DNA from: Phylloscopus collybita
Lineage: Eukaryota > Chordata > Aves > Passeriformes > Phylloscopidae
DNA length: 64,000 bases
Reading direction: 5' to 3'
NCBI GenBank assembly: GCA_027886175.1
Contig: JAJNNQ010000148.1
Coordinates: 124,001-188,000 of the forward strand
Under the pieces are notes generated by a model. That model made no database searches, was not told where the DNA came from, and worked only from the letters and a program-made list of their open reading frames with translations. How positions within the stretch are numbered: the stretch's first letter is position 1; every line of letters starts with the position of its first letter. This document shows positions 49,101 through 60,740 of the stretch, piece by piece. The position numbers were made by a program, and so were the translations under genes.

Positions 49101-52100
49101 AGCAACGTGCGGTGGATGTTTTGGTTTCCCATGGAAAAGGTCCATTGTTCGTGTCTAATGCTGTCTGCCTGTCACTGGGGTTATGCCTGCTGAAATTCCT
49201 CACAAATGAAGATATCTCCCAGATGCAATATGCCAGCAGTTGGAAGTTTGTCTCCACTTGTAGTGCCAGAGGCCTCCTTAAAACCGACATCAGGAACGTG
49301 GGTTGGAGACTTTTTTTTTTCCATGGAAAGAGGCCACCGTTCGTGTCTAATGCTGTCTGCCTGCCAGTGGGCATAAGCCTACCAAAGTTCCATACATATG
49401 AGGATATCTCCCAAATGCAATTTCCCACCAGATGGAAGTTTGTCTGCCCTTGCATTTCCAAACGCCTCCTAAAAACTGAAATCAGGAACGTGGGTTGGAG
49501 ACTTTCTTCTCCCATGGAAATGGGCCAGCGTTCGTGTCTAATGATGTGTGCCTGCCACTAGGCTTCTGCCGATTAAAATTCCACTAAAATTCCATACAAA
49601 TGAGGATGTCTCCCAGGTGCAATCTACCACCAGATGGAAGATTGTGTGCCCATTTAGAGCCAAAGGCTTCTTACAAACTGACATCAGGAACGTGCGGTGG
49701 AGACTTTGGTTTCCCATGGAAATGGGCCACCGTTTGTGTATAATGCTATGTGCCTGCCACTGGGCTTATGCCTAGTAAAATCCCATACGAATGAGGATAT
49801 CTCCCAGATGGAGTCTACCACCAGATGAAAGTTTGTCTGCCCTTGTAATGCCAACGGCCTCCTACAAATTGACATCAGGAATCTGGAAAGGACGCTTTGG
49901 TTTCCCATGGAAAAGGGCCACCCTTGGTGTTTAATGCTGTCTGCCTGCCAGTGGGCATATGCCTACTAAAATTCCCTACAAATGAGGATATCTCCCAAAT
50001 GCAATTTCCCACCAGATGGAAGTTTGTCTGCCCGTTTAATGCCAAAGTCCTCCGACAACCTGACATCAGGAATGTGGGATGGAGACTTTGGTTTCCCTAG
50101 GAAACGGGCCACTGTTCCTGTCTAATTCTCTCTGCCTTCCGCTGGGATTCTGCCTACTAACATTCCACTAAAATTCCATAGAAATGAGGATATCTCCCAG
50201 GTGCAATCTACAACCAGATGGAAGTTTCTCTGCCCTTATATTGGAAAACGCCTCCTACAAAGTGACATTTGCAACATGGGGTGGAGATTTTGGTTTCCCA
50301 TGGAAAAGGGCCACTCTTTGTGTCTAATGCTGTCTACCTGTCACTGGGGTTATGCCTGTTGAAATTCCTCACAAATGAGGATATCTCCCCGGTGCAATCA
50401 ACCACCAGATGGAAGTGTGTCTGCCCTTGTAGTGCCAAAAGCCTCCTTCAAACTGACATCAGGAACATAGTATGGATAATTTGTTTTTCCATGGAAAAGG
50501 GCCACGGTTCCTGTCTAATGCTGTCTGCCTGGCACTGTGGTTATGACTGCTGAAGTTCCTCACAAATGAGGATATCTCCCACACGGAATCTACCACCAGA
50601 TGGAAGTTTGTCTGCCCTTGTAGTGCCAATGGACTCCTAAAAACTGACATCAGGAACAAGGGGTGGAGACATTGTTTTCCCATGGAAATGGACCACCGTT
50701 CGTGTCTAATGCTGTCTGCCTGCCACTGGGGTTATGCCTACTAAAATTCCACTAAAATTCTATTTAAATGAGGATATCTCCCAGGTGCAATCTACCACCA
50801 GATGGAAGTTTGTCTGCCCTTGTAGGTCCTAAGGCCTCCTACAAACTGACATCAGGAACGTGAGATGGAGACTTTGGTTTCCCATGGAAAAGGTCCATTG
50901 TTCGTGTCTAATGCTGTCTGCTTGCCAATGGGTTCCTGCCTGCTGAAATTCCATACAAATGAGGATATCTCCTCGATGCAATCAACCACCAGACGGAACT
51001 TTGTTGGCCCTTGTAGTGCCAAAGGCCTCCTACAAACTGACACCAGGAACCTGGAGTGGAAACTTTGCTTTCCATGGAAAAGGGCCACCGTTCTTCTCTG
51101 ATGCTGTCTGCTGGCCACTCGGCTTCTGCATACTAAAATTCCAATAAAATTCCATACAAATAAGGATATCTCCATGATGGAATATACAACGAGATGGAAT
51201 TTTGTAGACCTTGTAGTCCAAAGGCCTCCTGCAAACTGACATCAGGAACGTGGGGTGGAGACTTTGGTTTTCCAAGGAAAAGGTCCACCGTTCCTGTCTA
51301 ATGCTGTCTGCCTGTCACATGGCTTATGGCTGCAAAAATTGCATACAAATGAGGATATCTCCCAGGTGCAATCTACCACCAGTTGGAAGTTTTTCTAACC
51401 TTGTAGTGCCAAAGGCCTCCTACCAACTGACATCAGAAGACTGGGGTAGAGACCTTCGTGTCCCACGAAAAAGAGGCACCGTTTGTGTTTTATGCTCTCT
51501 GCCGATCATTTGGATTCTGCCTACTAAAATTCCACTAAAATTCCATGCAAATGAGGATATCTATCACGTGCAATCTACCACCAGTTGGAAGTTTGTCTAC
51601 CCTTATAGTGCCAAAAGCCTCGTATAAATTATCATCAGGAATGTGGGGTGGAGACTTTGGTTTCCCATGAAAAAGCCACCGTTCGTGTCTAATGCTGTCT
51701 GCCTGCAACTGGGCATATGCCTGCTGAAATTCCATACAACAGAGGATATCTCCAGGTGGAATCTATCAGCAGATGGAATTTTGTCTGCCCTTGTAGTGCC
51801 AAAGGCCTCCTACAAACTGACATCAGGCATGTGACATGGAGACTTTGGTTTCCCAAGGAAATGGACCACCGTTCGTGTCTAATGTTGTCTGCCAGACACT
51901 GGGCTTATGCCTACTAAAATTCCACTAAAATTCTATACAAATGAGGATATGTCCCAGGTGCAATCTACCACCAGTTTGAAGTTTGCCTGCCCTTGTAGTT
52001 CCAAAGGCCTCCTACAAACTGACCTCAGGAACGTGAGGTGGAGACTTTGGTTTCCCATGGAAAAGGTCCATTGTTCGTGTCTAATGCTGTCTGCCTGCCA

Positions 52101-52804
52101 CTGGGCTTCTGCCTGCTGAAATTCCATACAAATGAGGGTATCTCCTCGATTCAATCAACCACAAGACGGAACTTTGTCTGCCCTTGTAGTGCCAAAGGCC
52201 TCCTACAAACTGACATCAGGAACCTGGAGTTGAAACTTTGCGTTCCCTTGGAAATGGGCCAGCGTTCGTGTCTAATGATATGTGCCTGATACTAGGCTTC
52301 TGCCTATTAAAATTCCACTAAAATACCATACAAATGAGGATGTCTCCCAGGTGCAATCTAAACCACATGGATGTTTCTCTGCCCTTGTAGTGCCAAAGGC
52401 CTCCTAAAAACTGACAGCAGGAAAGTGGGGTGAAGACTTTCTTTTCGCATGGAAATGGGCCACCGTTTGTGTCTAATCCTATGTGCCTGCCACTGGGCTT
52501 CTTCCTACTAAAATTCCACTAATATTCCATGGAAATGAGGATATCTCCCAGGTGCAATCTACCACCAGATGGAAGTTTTTCTGCCCTTGTAGTTCCAAAC
52601 ACCTCTTACAAACTGACATCAGGAACGTAGGGTGGAGACTTTGGTTTCCCATGGAAAAGGGCCACAGTTCGTGTCTAATGCTGTCTGCCTGCCCCTGTTG
52701 TTACGCCTGCTGAAATTCCTCACAAATGAATATATCTCCCAGATGGAGTCTACCACCAGTTGGAAGTTTGTCTGCTCTTGTAGTGCAAAAGTCCTCCTAT
52801 GAAC

Positions 52805-55800
52805 GGACATAAGGCACGTGGTGTGGAGACTTTGGTTTCCCATGGAAATGGGCCACCGTTGGTGTTTAATGCTGTCTACTTGCCACTGGGCTTCTGCCTA
52901 CTTTAATTCCACTAAAATTCCATACAATTGAGGATATCTCCAAGACGCAATATGCCACCAGTTGGAAGTTTGTCTGTTCTTGTAGTGCAAAAGGCCTCCT
53001 AAAAACTGACATCAGGAAGCTGGCCTGGAGACTTTGTTTTCCCCTGGAAAACGGCCACTATTCATGTCTAATTCTGTGTGCCTGCAGCTGGGATTCTGCG
53101 TACTAAAATTCCTCTAAAATTCTATACAAATGGGAATATTTCGCAGGTGCAATCCTCCCCCAGTTTGAAGTTTCTCTGTCCTTGTAGTGCAAAAGGGCTC
53201 CTATAAACTGACATCTGAAACATAGGATGGATAATTTGGTTTCCCATGGAAAAAGGTCACTGTTCATGCCTAATGCTGTGTGCCTGCCACTGGGCGTATG
53301 CCTGCAAAAACTCAATACAAATGAGGATATCTCGCAAATGCAATTTACCACGAGGTAGAAGTTTGTCTGCCCTTGTAGTGGCAAAAGCCCCCTAAAAAAC
53401 TGACATCCGGAACCAGGCGTGGAGACTTTGGTTTCCAATGGAAAAGGACCACCGTTCGTATCTAATGCTGTCTGCCTGGCACTGTGGTGATGACTGCTGA
53501 AGTTCCATACAAATGAGGATATCTCCCAGGTGCAATCTACCACCAGGTGGAACTTTGTCTGCCCTTGTAGTGCCAAAGGCCTCCAAAAAACGGACATCAG
53601 GAACGTGGGGTGAAGACTTTGGTTTCCCATGGAAAAGTCCACCGTTTGTTTCTAATGCTGTCTGCCTGGCTTTGAGATTATGAGTGCTGAAGTTCCATAC
53701 AAATGAGGATATCTCCCAGGTGCAATCTACCACCAGGTGGAAGTTTGTCTGCCCTTGTATTGCCAACGGCCTCCTAGAAACGGACAGCAGGAACGTGGGG
53801 TGGAGACTTTGGTTTCCCATGGAAATGGGCCACCGTTCGTGTCTAATGCTGTCTGCCTGCCACTTGGTTTCTTCCTATTAATATTCCACGAAAATTCCAT
53901 AGAAATAAGGATATATCCCAGGTGCAATCTACAACCAGATGGAAGATTCTCTGCCCTTGTTGTACCAAAGCCCTCCTAAAAAACTGACATCAGGAACCAT
54001 GGGTGGAGACTTTGATTTCCCATGGAAAAGGACCAGCGTTCATGTCTAATGCTGTCTGCCTGCCAATGAGCTTCTGCCTGCTGAAATTCCAAAAAAAATT
54101 TGGAAATCTCTCCGATGTAATCAACCACCTGACGGAAGTTTGTCTGCCCCTGTAGAGCCAAAGGCCTCCTACAAATTAACATGAGGAGCCTGGAGTGGAG
54201 ACTTTGGTTTCCCATGGAAAAGGGCCAGCGTTCGTGTCTAATGCTGTCTGCCCGCCACTGGGTTGTGGCTACAGAAATTACATACAAATGAGGATATCTC
54301 CCAGATTCAATATGCCACCAGTTGGAAGTTTGTCTGTTCTTGTAGTGCAAAAGTCCTCCTAAAAACAGACATCAGGAACCTGGCCTGGAGACTTTGGTTT
54401 CCCCTGGAAAAGGGCCACTATTCATGTCTAATTCTGTCTGCCTGCCACTGGGATTCTGCGTACTAAAATTCCTCTAAAATTCTATACAAATGAGAATATC
54501 TCGCTGGTGCAATCTACCCCCGGTTTGAAGTTTCTCTGCCCTTGTATTGCCAAAGGTCTCCTATAAAATGACATCTGAAACGTAGGATGGATAATTTGGT
54601 TTCCCATGAAAAAGAGCCACTGTTCATGCCTAATGCTGTGTGCCTGCCACTGGGCGTATGCCTCCTAAAATTCCATACAAGTGAGGATATCTCCCAGATG
54701 CAATTTACCACCAGATGGAAGATTGTCTGCCCTGGTAGTGGCAAAGGCCTCCTAAAAAACTGACATCAGGAACCAGGGGTGGAGACTTTGGTTTCCCCTG
54801 GGAAAGGACCACCGTTTGTGTCTAATGCAATGTGCCTGCCACAGGGCTTATGCCTAGTGAAATTCCATACAAATGAGGATATCTCCCAGATGGAATCTAC
54901 AACCAGTCGGAAATTAGTCTGCCCTTATAGTGCCAAATGCCTCCTACAAACTGACATCAGGAACGTGGGATGGAGACTTTGTTTCCAATGGAAAAGGGGT
55001 ACCGTTCCGGTCTAATGCTGTCTGCCTGCCACTGGGTTACGCCTGCTGAAATTCCTCACAAATGAGGCTATCTCCCAGATGGAATCTACCACCAGTTCGA
55101 AGTTTGTTTGCCCTTGTAGTGCCAAAGGCCTCCTAAAAACTGACATCAGGAACGTGGGGTGGAGACATCGGTTTCCCATGAAAAAGGTCCACCGTTCGTG
55201 TCCTATGCTGTCTGCCTGCCACTGATCTTCTGCCTGCTGAAATTCCATACAAATGAGGATATCTCCTCAATGCAATCAACCACCAGACGGAACTTTGTCT
55301 GCCCTTGTAGTGCCAAAGGCCTCCTACATACTGACATCAGGAACCTGGAGTGGAGACTTTGGTTTCCCATGGAAATGCGACAGCGTTCGTGTCTAATGAT
55401 GTTTGCCTGCCACTAGGATTCTGCCTATTAAAATTACAATAAAATTCCATACCATTGAAGATGTCTCTCACGTGCAATCTAACACCACATAGAAGTTTGT
55501 CTGCCCCTGTAGAGCAAAAGGCTTCCTACAAAATGACATCAAGAAGCTGGGGTGGAGACTTTGGTTTCCCATGGCAAAGGGCCACGGTTCCTGTCTAATG
55601 CTGTCTGCCTGCCACTGGGCTTATGGCTACTAAAATTACATACAAATGAGGATATCTCCCAGATGCAATATGCCACCAGTTGGAAGTTTGTCTCCTCTTG
55701 TAGTGCCAGAGGCCTCCTAGAAAATGACATCAGGAACCTGGGGTGGAGACTTTGGTTTCCCATGGAAATGGGCCACTATTCATGTCTAATTTTTTCTGCC

Positions 55801-58800
55801 TGCCGCTGGGATTCTGCCTACTAAAATTCCACTAAAATTCCATGCAAATGCGAATATCTCCCGGGTGCAATCAAACACCAGATGGAAGTTTCTCTGCCCT
55901 TGTATTGCCAAAGACCTCCTTCAAACTGACATCAGGATCATAGGATGGATAATTTGTCTTTCCATGGAAAAGGACCACCGTTCCTGTCTAATGCTGTCTG
56001 CCTGGCACTGTGGTTATGACTGCTGAAGTTCCATACAAATGAGGATATCTCCCAGATGCAATATGCCACCAGATGGAAGTTTGTCTGCTCTAGCAGTGCC
56101 AAAGGCCTCCTTCAAACTGACATTCGGAACCTGGCCTGGAGACATTGGTTTCCTACGGAAAAGGTCCACCGTTCATTTTTAATGCGATCGGTCTGCAACT
56201 GGGATTCTGAGTACTATAATTCCACTAAAATTCTATACAAATGAGGATATCTCCCAGGTGCAATCTACCACCAGATGTTAGTTTGTCTGCTCTTGCAGTG
56301 CCAAAGGCCTTCTTTATACTGACATTCGGAACCTGGCCTGGAGACTTTGGTTTCCTATGGAAAAGGCCCACCGTTCGTGTTTAATTCTCTCTGTCTGCAA
56401 CTGGGCTTCTGAGTACTAAAATACCACTAAAATTCCATACAAATAAGGACATCTACGAGGTGCGATCCACCACTAGATGGAAGTTTGTCTGCCCTTGTAG
56501 TGCCAAAGGCCTCCTACAAACTGACATCAGGAGCCTGGGTTGGAGACTTTGTTTTCCCATGGAAAAGGGCCACCGTTCGTGTCTAATGTTGTCTGCCTGC
56601 CACTGGGCTTCTATCTGCTGAAATTCCATACAAATGAGGATATCTTCCCGATGCAATCAACCACCAGACGGAAATTTCTCTGCCCTTGTACTGTCAATGG
56701 CCTACTAAAACCTGACATCGGGAATGTGGTGTGGAGACTTTGGCTTCCCTAGGAAAAGGACCACCGTTCCTGTCTAATGCGGTCTGCCTGGCACTGTGGT
56801 TATGACTGCTGAAGGTCCATACAAATGAGGATATCTCCCAGGAGCAATCTACCACCAGGTGGAAGTTTGTCTGCCCTTGTAGTGCCAAAGGCCTCCTAGT
56901 AACGGATATCAGGAATGTGGGGTGGAGACTTTGGTTTCCCTATAAAAATGGGCCACCGTTCGTGTCTAATGCTGTCTGCCTGCCACTGGGGATCTTCGTA
57001 ATAAAATTCCAATAAAATTCCATAGAAATGAGGATAACTCCCAGGTGCAATCTACCACCAGATGGAAGTTTTTCTGCCTTTATGTTGGAAAAGGCCTCCT
57101 ACAAAGTGACATCAGCAATGAGCGCGGAGATTTGGGTTTCCCATGGAAATGGGCCACCTTTCGTGTCTAATGGTGTCTGCCTGCCACTGGGATTATGCCT
57201 TGTAAAATCCCATACAAATGAGGAGATCTTCCAGATAGAGTCTACCACCAGATGAAAGTTTGTCTGCCCTTGTAATGCCAATGGCCTCCTACACACTGAC
57301 ATCAGGATTCTGGAGAGGACGCTTTGGTTTCCCTTGGAAAAGGGGCACGTTGGTGTTTAATGCTGTCTCCTGGGCTTATGACTACTGAAATTACATAAAA
57401 ATGAGGATATCTCCCTAAACAAAATTTCCCACCAGATGGAAGTTTGTCTGCCCTTTTAATGCCAAAGGCCTACTAAAAACTGACATCAGGAGCCTGGGTT
57501 GGAGACTTTGTTTTCCCATGGGAAAAGGGCCTCCGTTCCTCTCTAATGCTGTCTACCTGCCAATGGGCTTCTACCTGATGAAATTCCATAAAAATGAGGA
57601 TATCTCAACGATGCAATCAACCACCAGACGGAAGTTTGTCTGCCCTTGTAGTGACAATAGCCTCCTAGAAACGGACATCAGGAACGTGGGGTGGAGATTT
57701 TGGTTTCCCATCAAATGGGCCATTATTCGTGTCTAATGCTGTCTGCCTGCCACTGGGTTTCTTCCTACTAAAATTCCACTAAATCTCCTTATAAATGAGG
57801 ATATCTCCCAGGTGCAATCGACAACCAGATGGAAGTTTCTCTGCCCTTATATTGGAAAACGTCTCCTACAAAGTGACATCAGCAACATGGGGTGGAGATT
57901 TTGGTTTCCCATGGAAAAGGGCCACTGTTCGTGTCTAATGCTGTCTGCCTGCCACTGGAGTAATGCCTACTTAAATTCCTCACAAATGAGGACATCTCCC
58001 AGATGGAATCTACCACCAGTTGGAAGTTTGTCTGCCCTCGTAGTGCCAAAGGCCTCCTAAAAACTGACATCAGGAACGTGGGGTGGAGACTTTGCTTTCC
58101 CAAGGGAATGGGCCACCGTTTGTGTCTAATGCTGTCTGCTAGCCACTGGGCTTATGCCTGTTAAATTCCACTAAAATTCTATACAAATGAGGATATCTCC
58201 CAGGTGTAATCTAAACCAGATGGATGTTTCTCTGCCCTTGTAGTGCCAAAGACCTCCTACAAACTGCCATCAGGAACCTAGGGTGGAGACTTTGGTTTCC
58301 CATGTAAAAGGACCACGGTTCCTGTCTAATGCTGTCTGCCTGTCACTGTGGCTATGACTGCTGCAGTTCCATACAAATGCTGATAAGTCCCAGGTGCAAT
58401 CTACCACCAGGTGGAAGTTTGTCTGCCCTTGAAGTGCCAAAGGCCTCCTAAAAATTGACATCAGGAACGTGCGGTGGAGACTTTGTTTTCCCATGGAAAT
58501 GGGCCACCCTTTTTGTCTAATGCTATGTGCCTGCCACTGGGCGTATGCCTAGTAAAATTCCATAAAAATGAGGATATCTCCCAGATGGAGTCTACCACCA
58601 GTTGAAAGTTTGTCTGCCCTTGTAATGCAACGGCCTCCTACAAACTGACATCAGGAACCTGGAGAGGACGCTTTGGTTTCCCATGGAAACAGGACACCCT
58701 TGGTGTTTAATACTGCCCCCTTGCCACTGGGCTTATGACTACTGAAATTACATACAAATGAGGATATCTCCCAGACGCAATATGCCACCAGATGGAAATT

Positions 58801-60733
58801 TGTCTGCTCTTGCAGTGCCAAAGGCCTCCTTCAAACTGACATTCGGAACCTCACCTGGAGACTTTGGTTTCCTATAGAAAAGGCCCACCATTCATGTTTA
58901 ATGCTGTCTGTCTGCCATTGGGCTTCTGAGTACTAAAATACCACTAAAATTCCATAAAAATGAGGATATCTCCCAGGTGCAATCTACCACCAGCTGGAAG
59001 TTTGTCAGCCCTTGCAGTGCCAAAAGCCTCCTAAAAACTGACATCAGGAACATAGGATGGATAATTTGTTTTTCCATGGAAAGGGGCCACTGTTCGTGTC
59101 TAATGCTGTCTGCCTGCCAGTGGGCAGAAGCCTACCAAAATTCCCTACAAATGAGGATATCTCCCAAATGCAATTTCCCACCAGATGGAAGTTTGTCTGC
59201 CCTTTTTATGCCAAAGGCCTCCTACAAACTGACATCAGGAGCCTGGGTTGGAGACTTTGTTTTCCCATGGAAAAGGGCCACCGTTCGTGTCTAATGCTAT
59301 CTGCCTGCCACTGGGCTTTTACCTGCTGAAATTCCATACAAATGAGGATATCTCCCCGATGCAATCAGCCACCAGACGGAAGTTTGTTTGCCCTTGTACT
59401 GCCAAAGGCCTCCTAAAACCTGACATCAGGAACGTGGCTTGGAGACTTTGGCTGCCCATGGGAAAAGGGCCACCGTTCATGTCTAATGCTGTCTGCCTGC
59501 CACTGGGCTTTTACCTGCTGAAATTCCATACAAATGAGGATATCTCCCCGATGCAATCAACCACCAGACGGAAGTTTGTCTACCTTTGTAGTGTCAAAGG
59601 CCTCCTAGAAACGAACATCAGGAACGTGGGGTGGAGACTTTGGTTTCCCATAGAAATGGGCCATTGTTCGTGTCCAATGCTGTCTGCCTGCCACTGTGCT
59701 TCTTCCTACTAAAATTCCACTAAAACTCCATAGAAATGAGGATATCTCCCAGGTGCAATCTACAACCAGATGGAAGTTTCTCTGCCCTTATATTGGAAAA
59801 CGCCTCCTACAAAGTGACAGAAGCAACGTGGGGTGGAGATTTTGGTTTCCCATGGAAAAGGGCCACTGTTCGTGTCTAATCCTCTCTGCCTGCCACTGGG
59901 GTTATGCCTGCTGAAATTCCTCACAAATGACGATATCTCCCAGATGGAATCCACCACCAGTTCGAAATTTGTTTACCCTTCTAGTGCCAAAGGCCTCCTA
60001 AAAACTGACATCAGGAACCTGTTGTGGAGACTTTGGTTTCTCATGGAAATGGGCCACCGTTCATGTCTAATAATGTCTGTCGGCCATTGGGCTTCTACCT
60101 ACGAAAATTCCACTGAAATTCCATACAAATGAAGACATCTCCCGGGTGCAGTCTATCGCCAGATATAAGTTTTTCTGCCCTTGTATTTCCAAAGGCCTTC
60201 TATAAACTGACATGAGGAGCCTGGAGTGGAGACTTTGGTTTCCCATGGATATGGGCCAGCGTTCGTGTGTAAAGCAGTCTGCCTGCCGCTGGATTTCTGC
60301 CTACTTTAATACCACTAAAATTCCATAAAAATGAGGATATCTCCCAGGTGCAATCTACCACGAGATGGAAGTTTTTCTGCCCTTGTACTTCCAAACGCCT
60401 CTTACAAACTAACATCAGGAACGTGGGGTAGAGACTTCGGTTTCCCATGGAAAAGGGTCACCGTTTGTGTCTAATGCAGTCTTCCTGCCACTGGGGTTAT
60501 GCCTGCTGAAATTCCTCACAAATGAGGATATCTCCCACACGGAATCTACCACCAGTTGGAAGTTTGTCTGCCCTTGTAGTGCCAAAGGCCTCCTACAAAC
60601 TGACATCAGGCACGTAAGATGGAGACTTTGGTTTCCCAAGGAAATGGACCACCGTTCGTGCCTAATGCTGTCTGCCAGACACTGGGCTTATGCCTACTAA
60701 AATTCCACTAAAATTCTATACAAATGAGGACTC
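52805..60733 (-). repeat. Segmental duplication within block B, right copy (no LTR)
   Basis: Counterpart of 36790-45094. At about 53205-53230 it has the uninterrupted satellite reading AAACTGACATCTGAAACATA and then GGATGG where the left copy holds the LTR. Its right end is cut off at the junction with the 499-bp repeat. The corresponding point in the left copy (about 45094) continues as satellite. Confidence 0.88.
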
Positions 60734-60740
60734 TCCCAGC
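60728..60740. other. Junction between 191-bp satellite and 499-bp repeat
   Basis: Satellite reads CAAATGAGGATATCTCCCAG. The 499-bp repeat reads AAACTGTCCCAGCACAG. The junction reads CAAATGAGGACTCTCCCAGC and then ACAG. Both partners share TCCCAG at the joint, so a microhomology-mediated join is likely. Confidence 0.82.

Larger units (their letters stand above)
27949..60733 (-). repeat. Satellite block B: same ~191-bp family, reverse orientation
   Basis: From about 27949 every monomer reads as the reverse complement of block A. Landmarks are TGAGGATATCTCCCAG, CAATCTACCACCAGATGGAA, GTTTGTCTGCCCTTGTAGTG, CCAAAGGCCTCCTACAAACT, GACATCAGGAACGTGGGGTG, GAGACTTTGGTTTCCCATGG, AAAAGGGCCACCGTTCGTG and CTAATGCTGTCTGCCTGCCA. 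About 165 monomers. They are more diverged from each other than those of the HOR, with no short regular HOR, but they contain older segmental duplications. It is interrupted only by the solo LTR at 37210-37577. ORFs here are shadows of the repeat. Confidence 0.97.

Noticed and set aside
10384..60700. Hundreds of 60-180-codon ORFs with recurrent MGNQSLH, METLVSHGKG and MHRGDI starts that look like a protein family
   Set aside because: They are readings of the ~191-bp satellite in both orientations. The monomer length is not a multiple of three, both strands are open over the same bases, and no domain or codon bias is visible.
10430..60733. CRISPR-like array of repeats and spacers
   Set aside because: Repeats are about 191 bp and contiguous, without unique spacers of regular length. 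The CR1 fragment and BMP3-like exon show the DNA is avian nuclear.
10430..60733. CENP-B box within the satellite monomer
   Set aside because: No word fitting the TTCG....A..CGGG pattern was seen in the consensus or in the subtypes I read.
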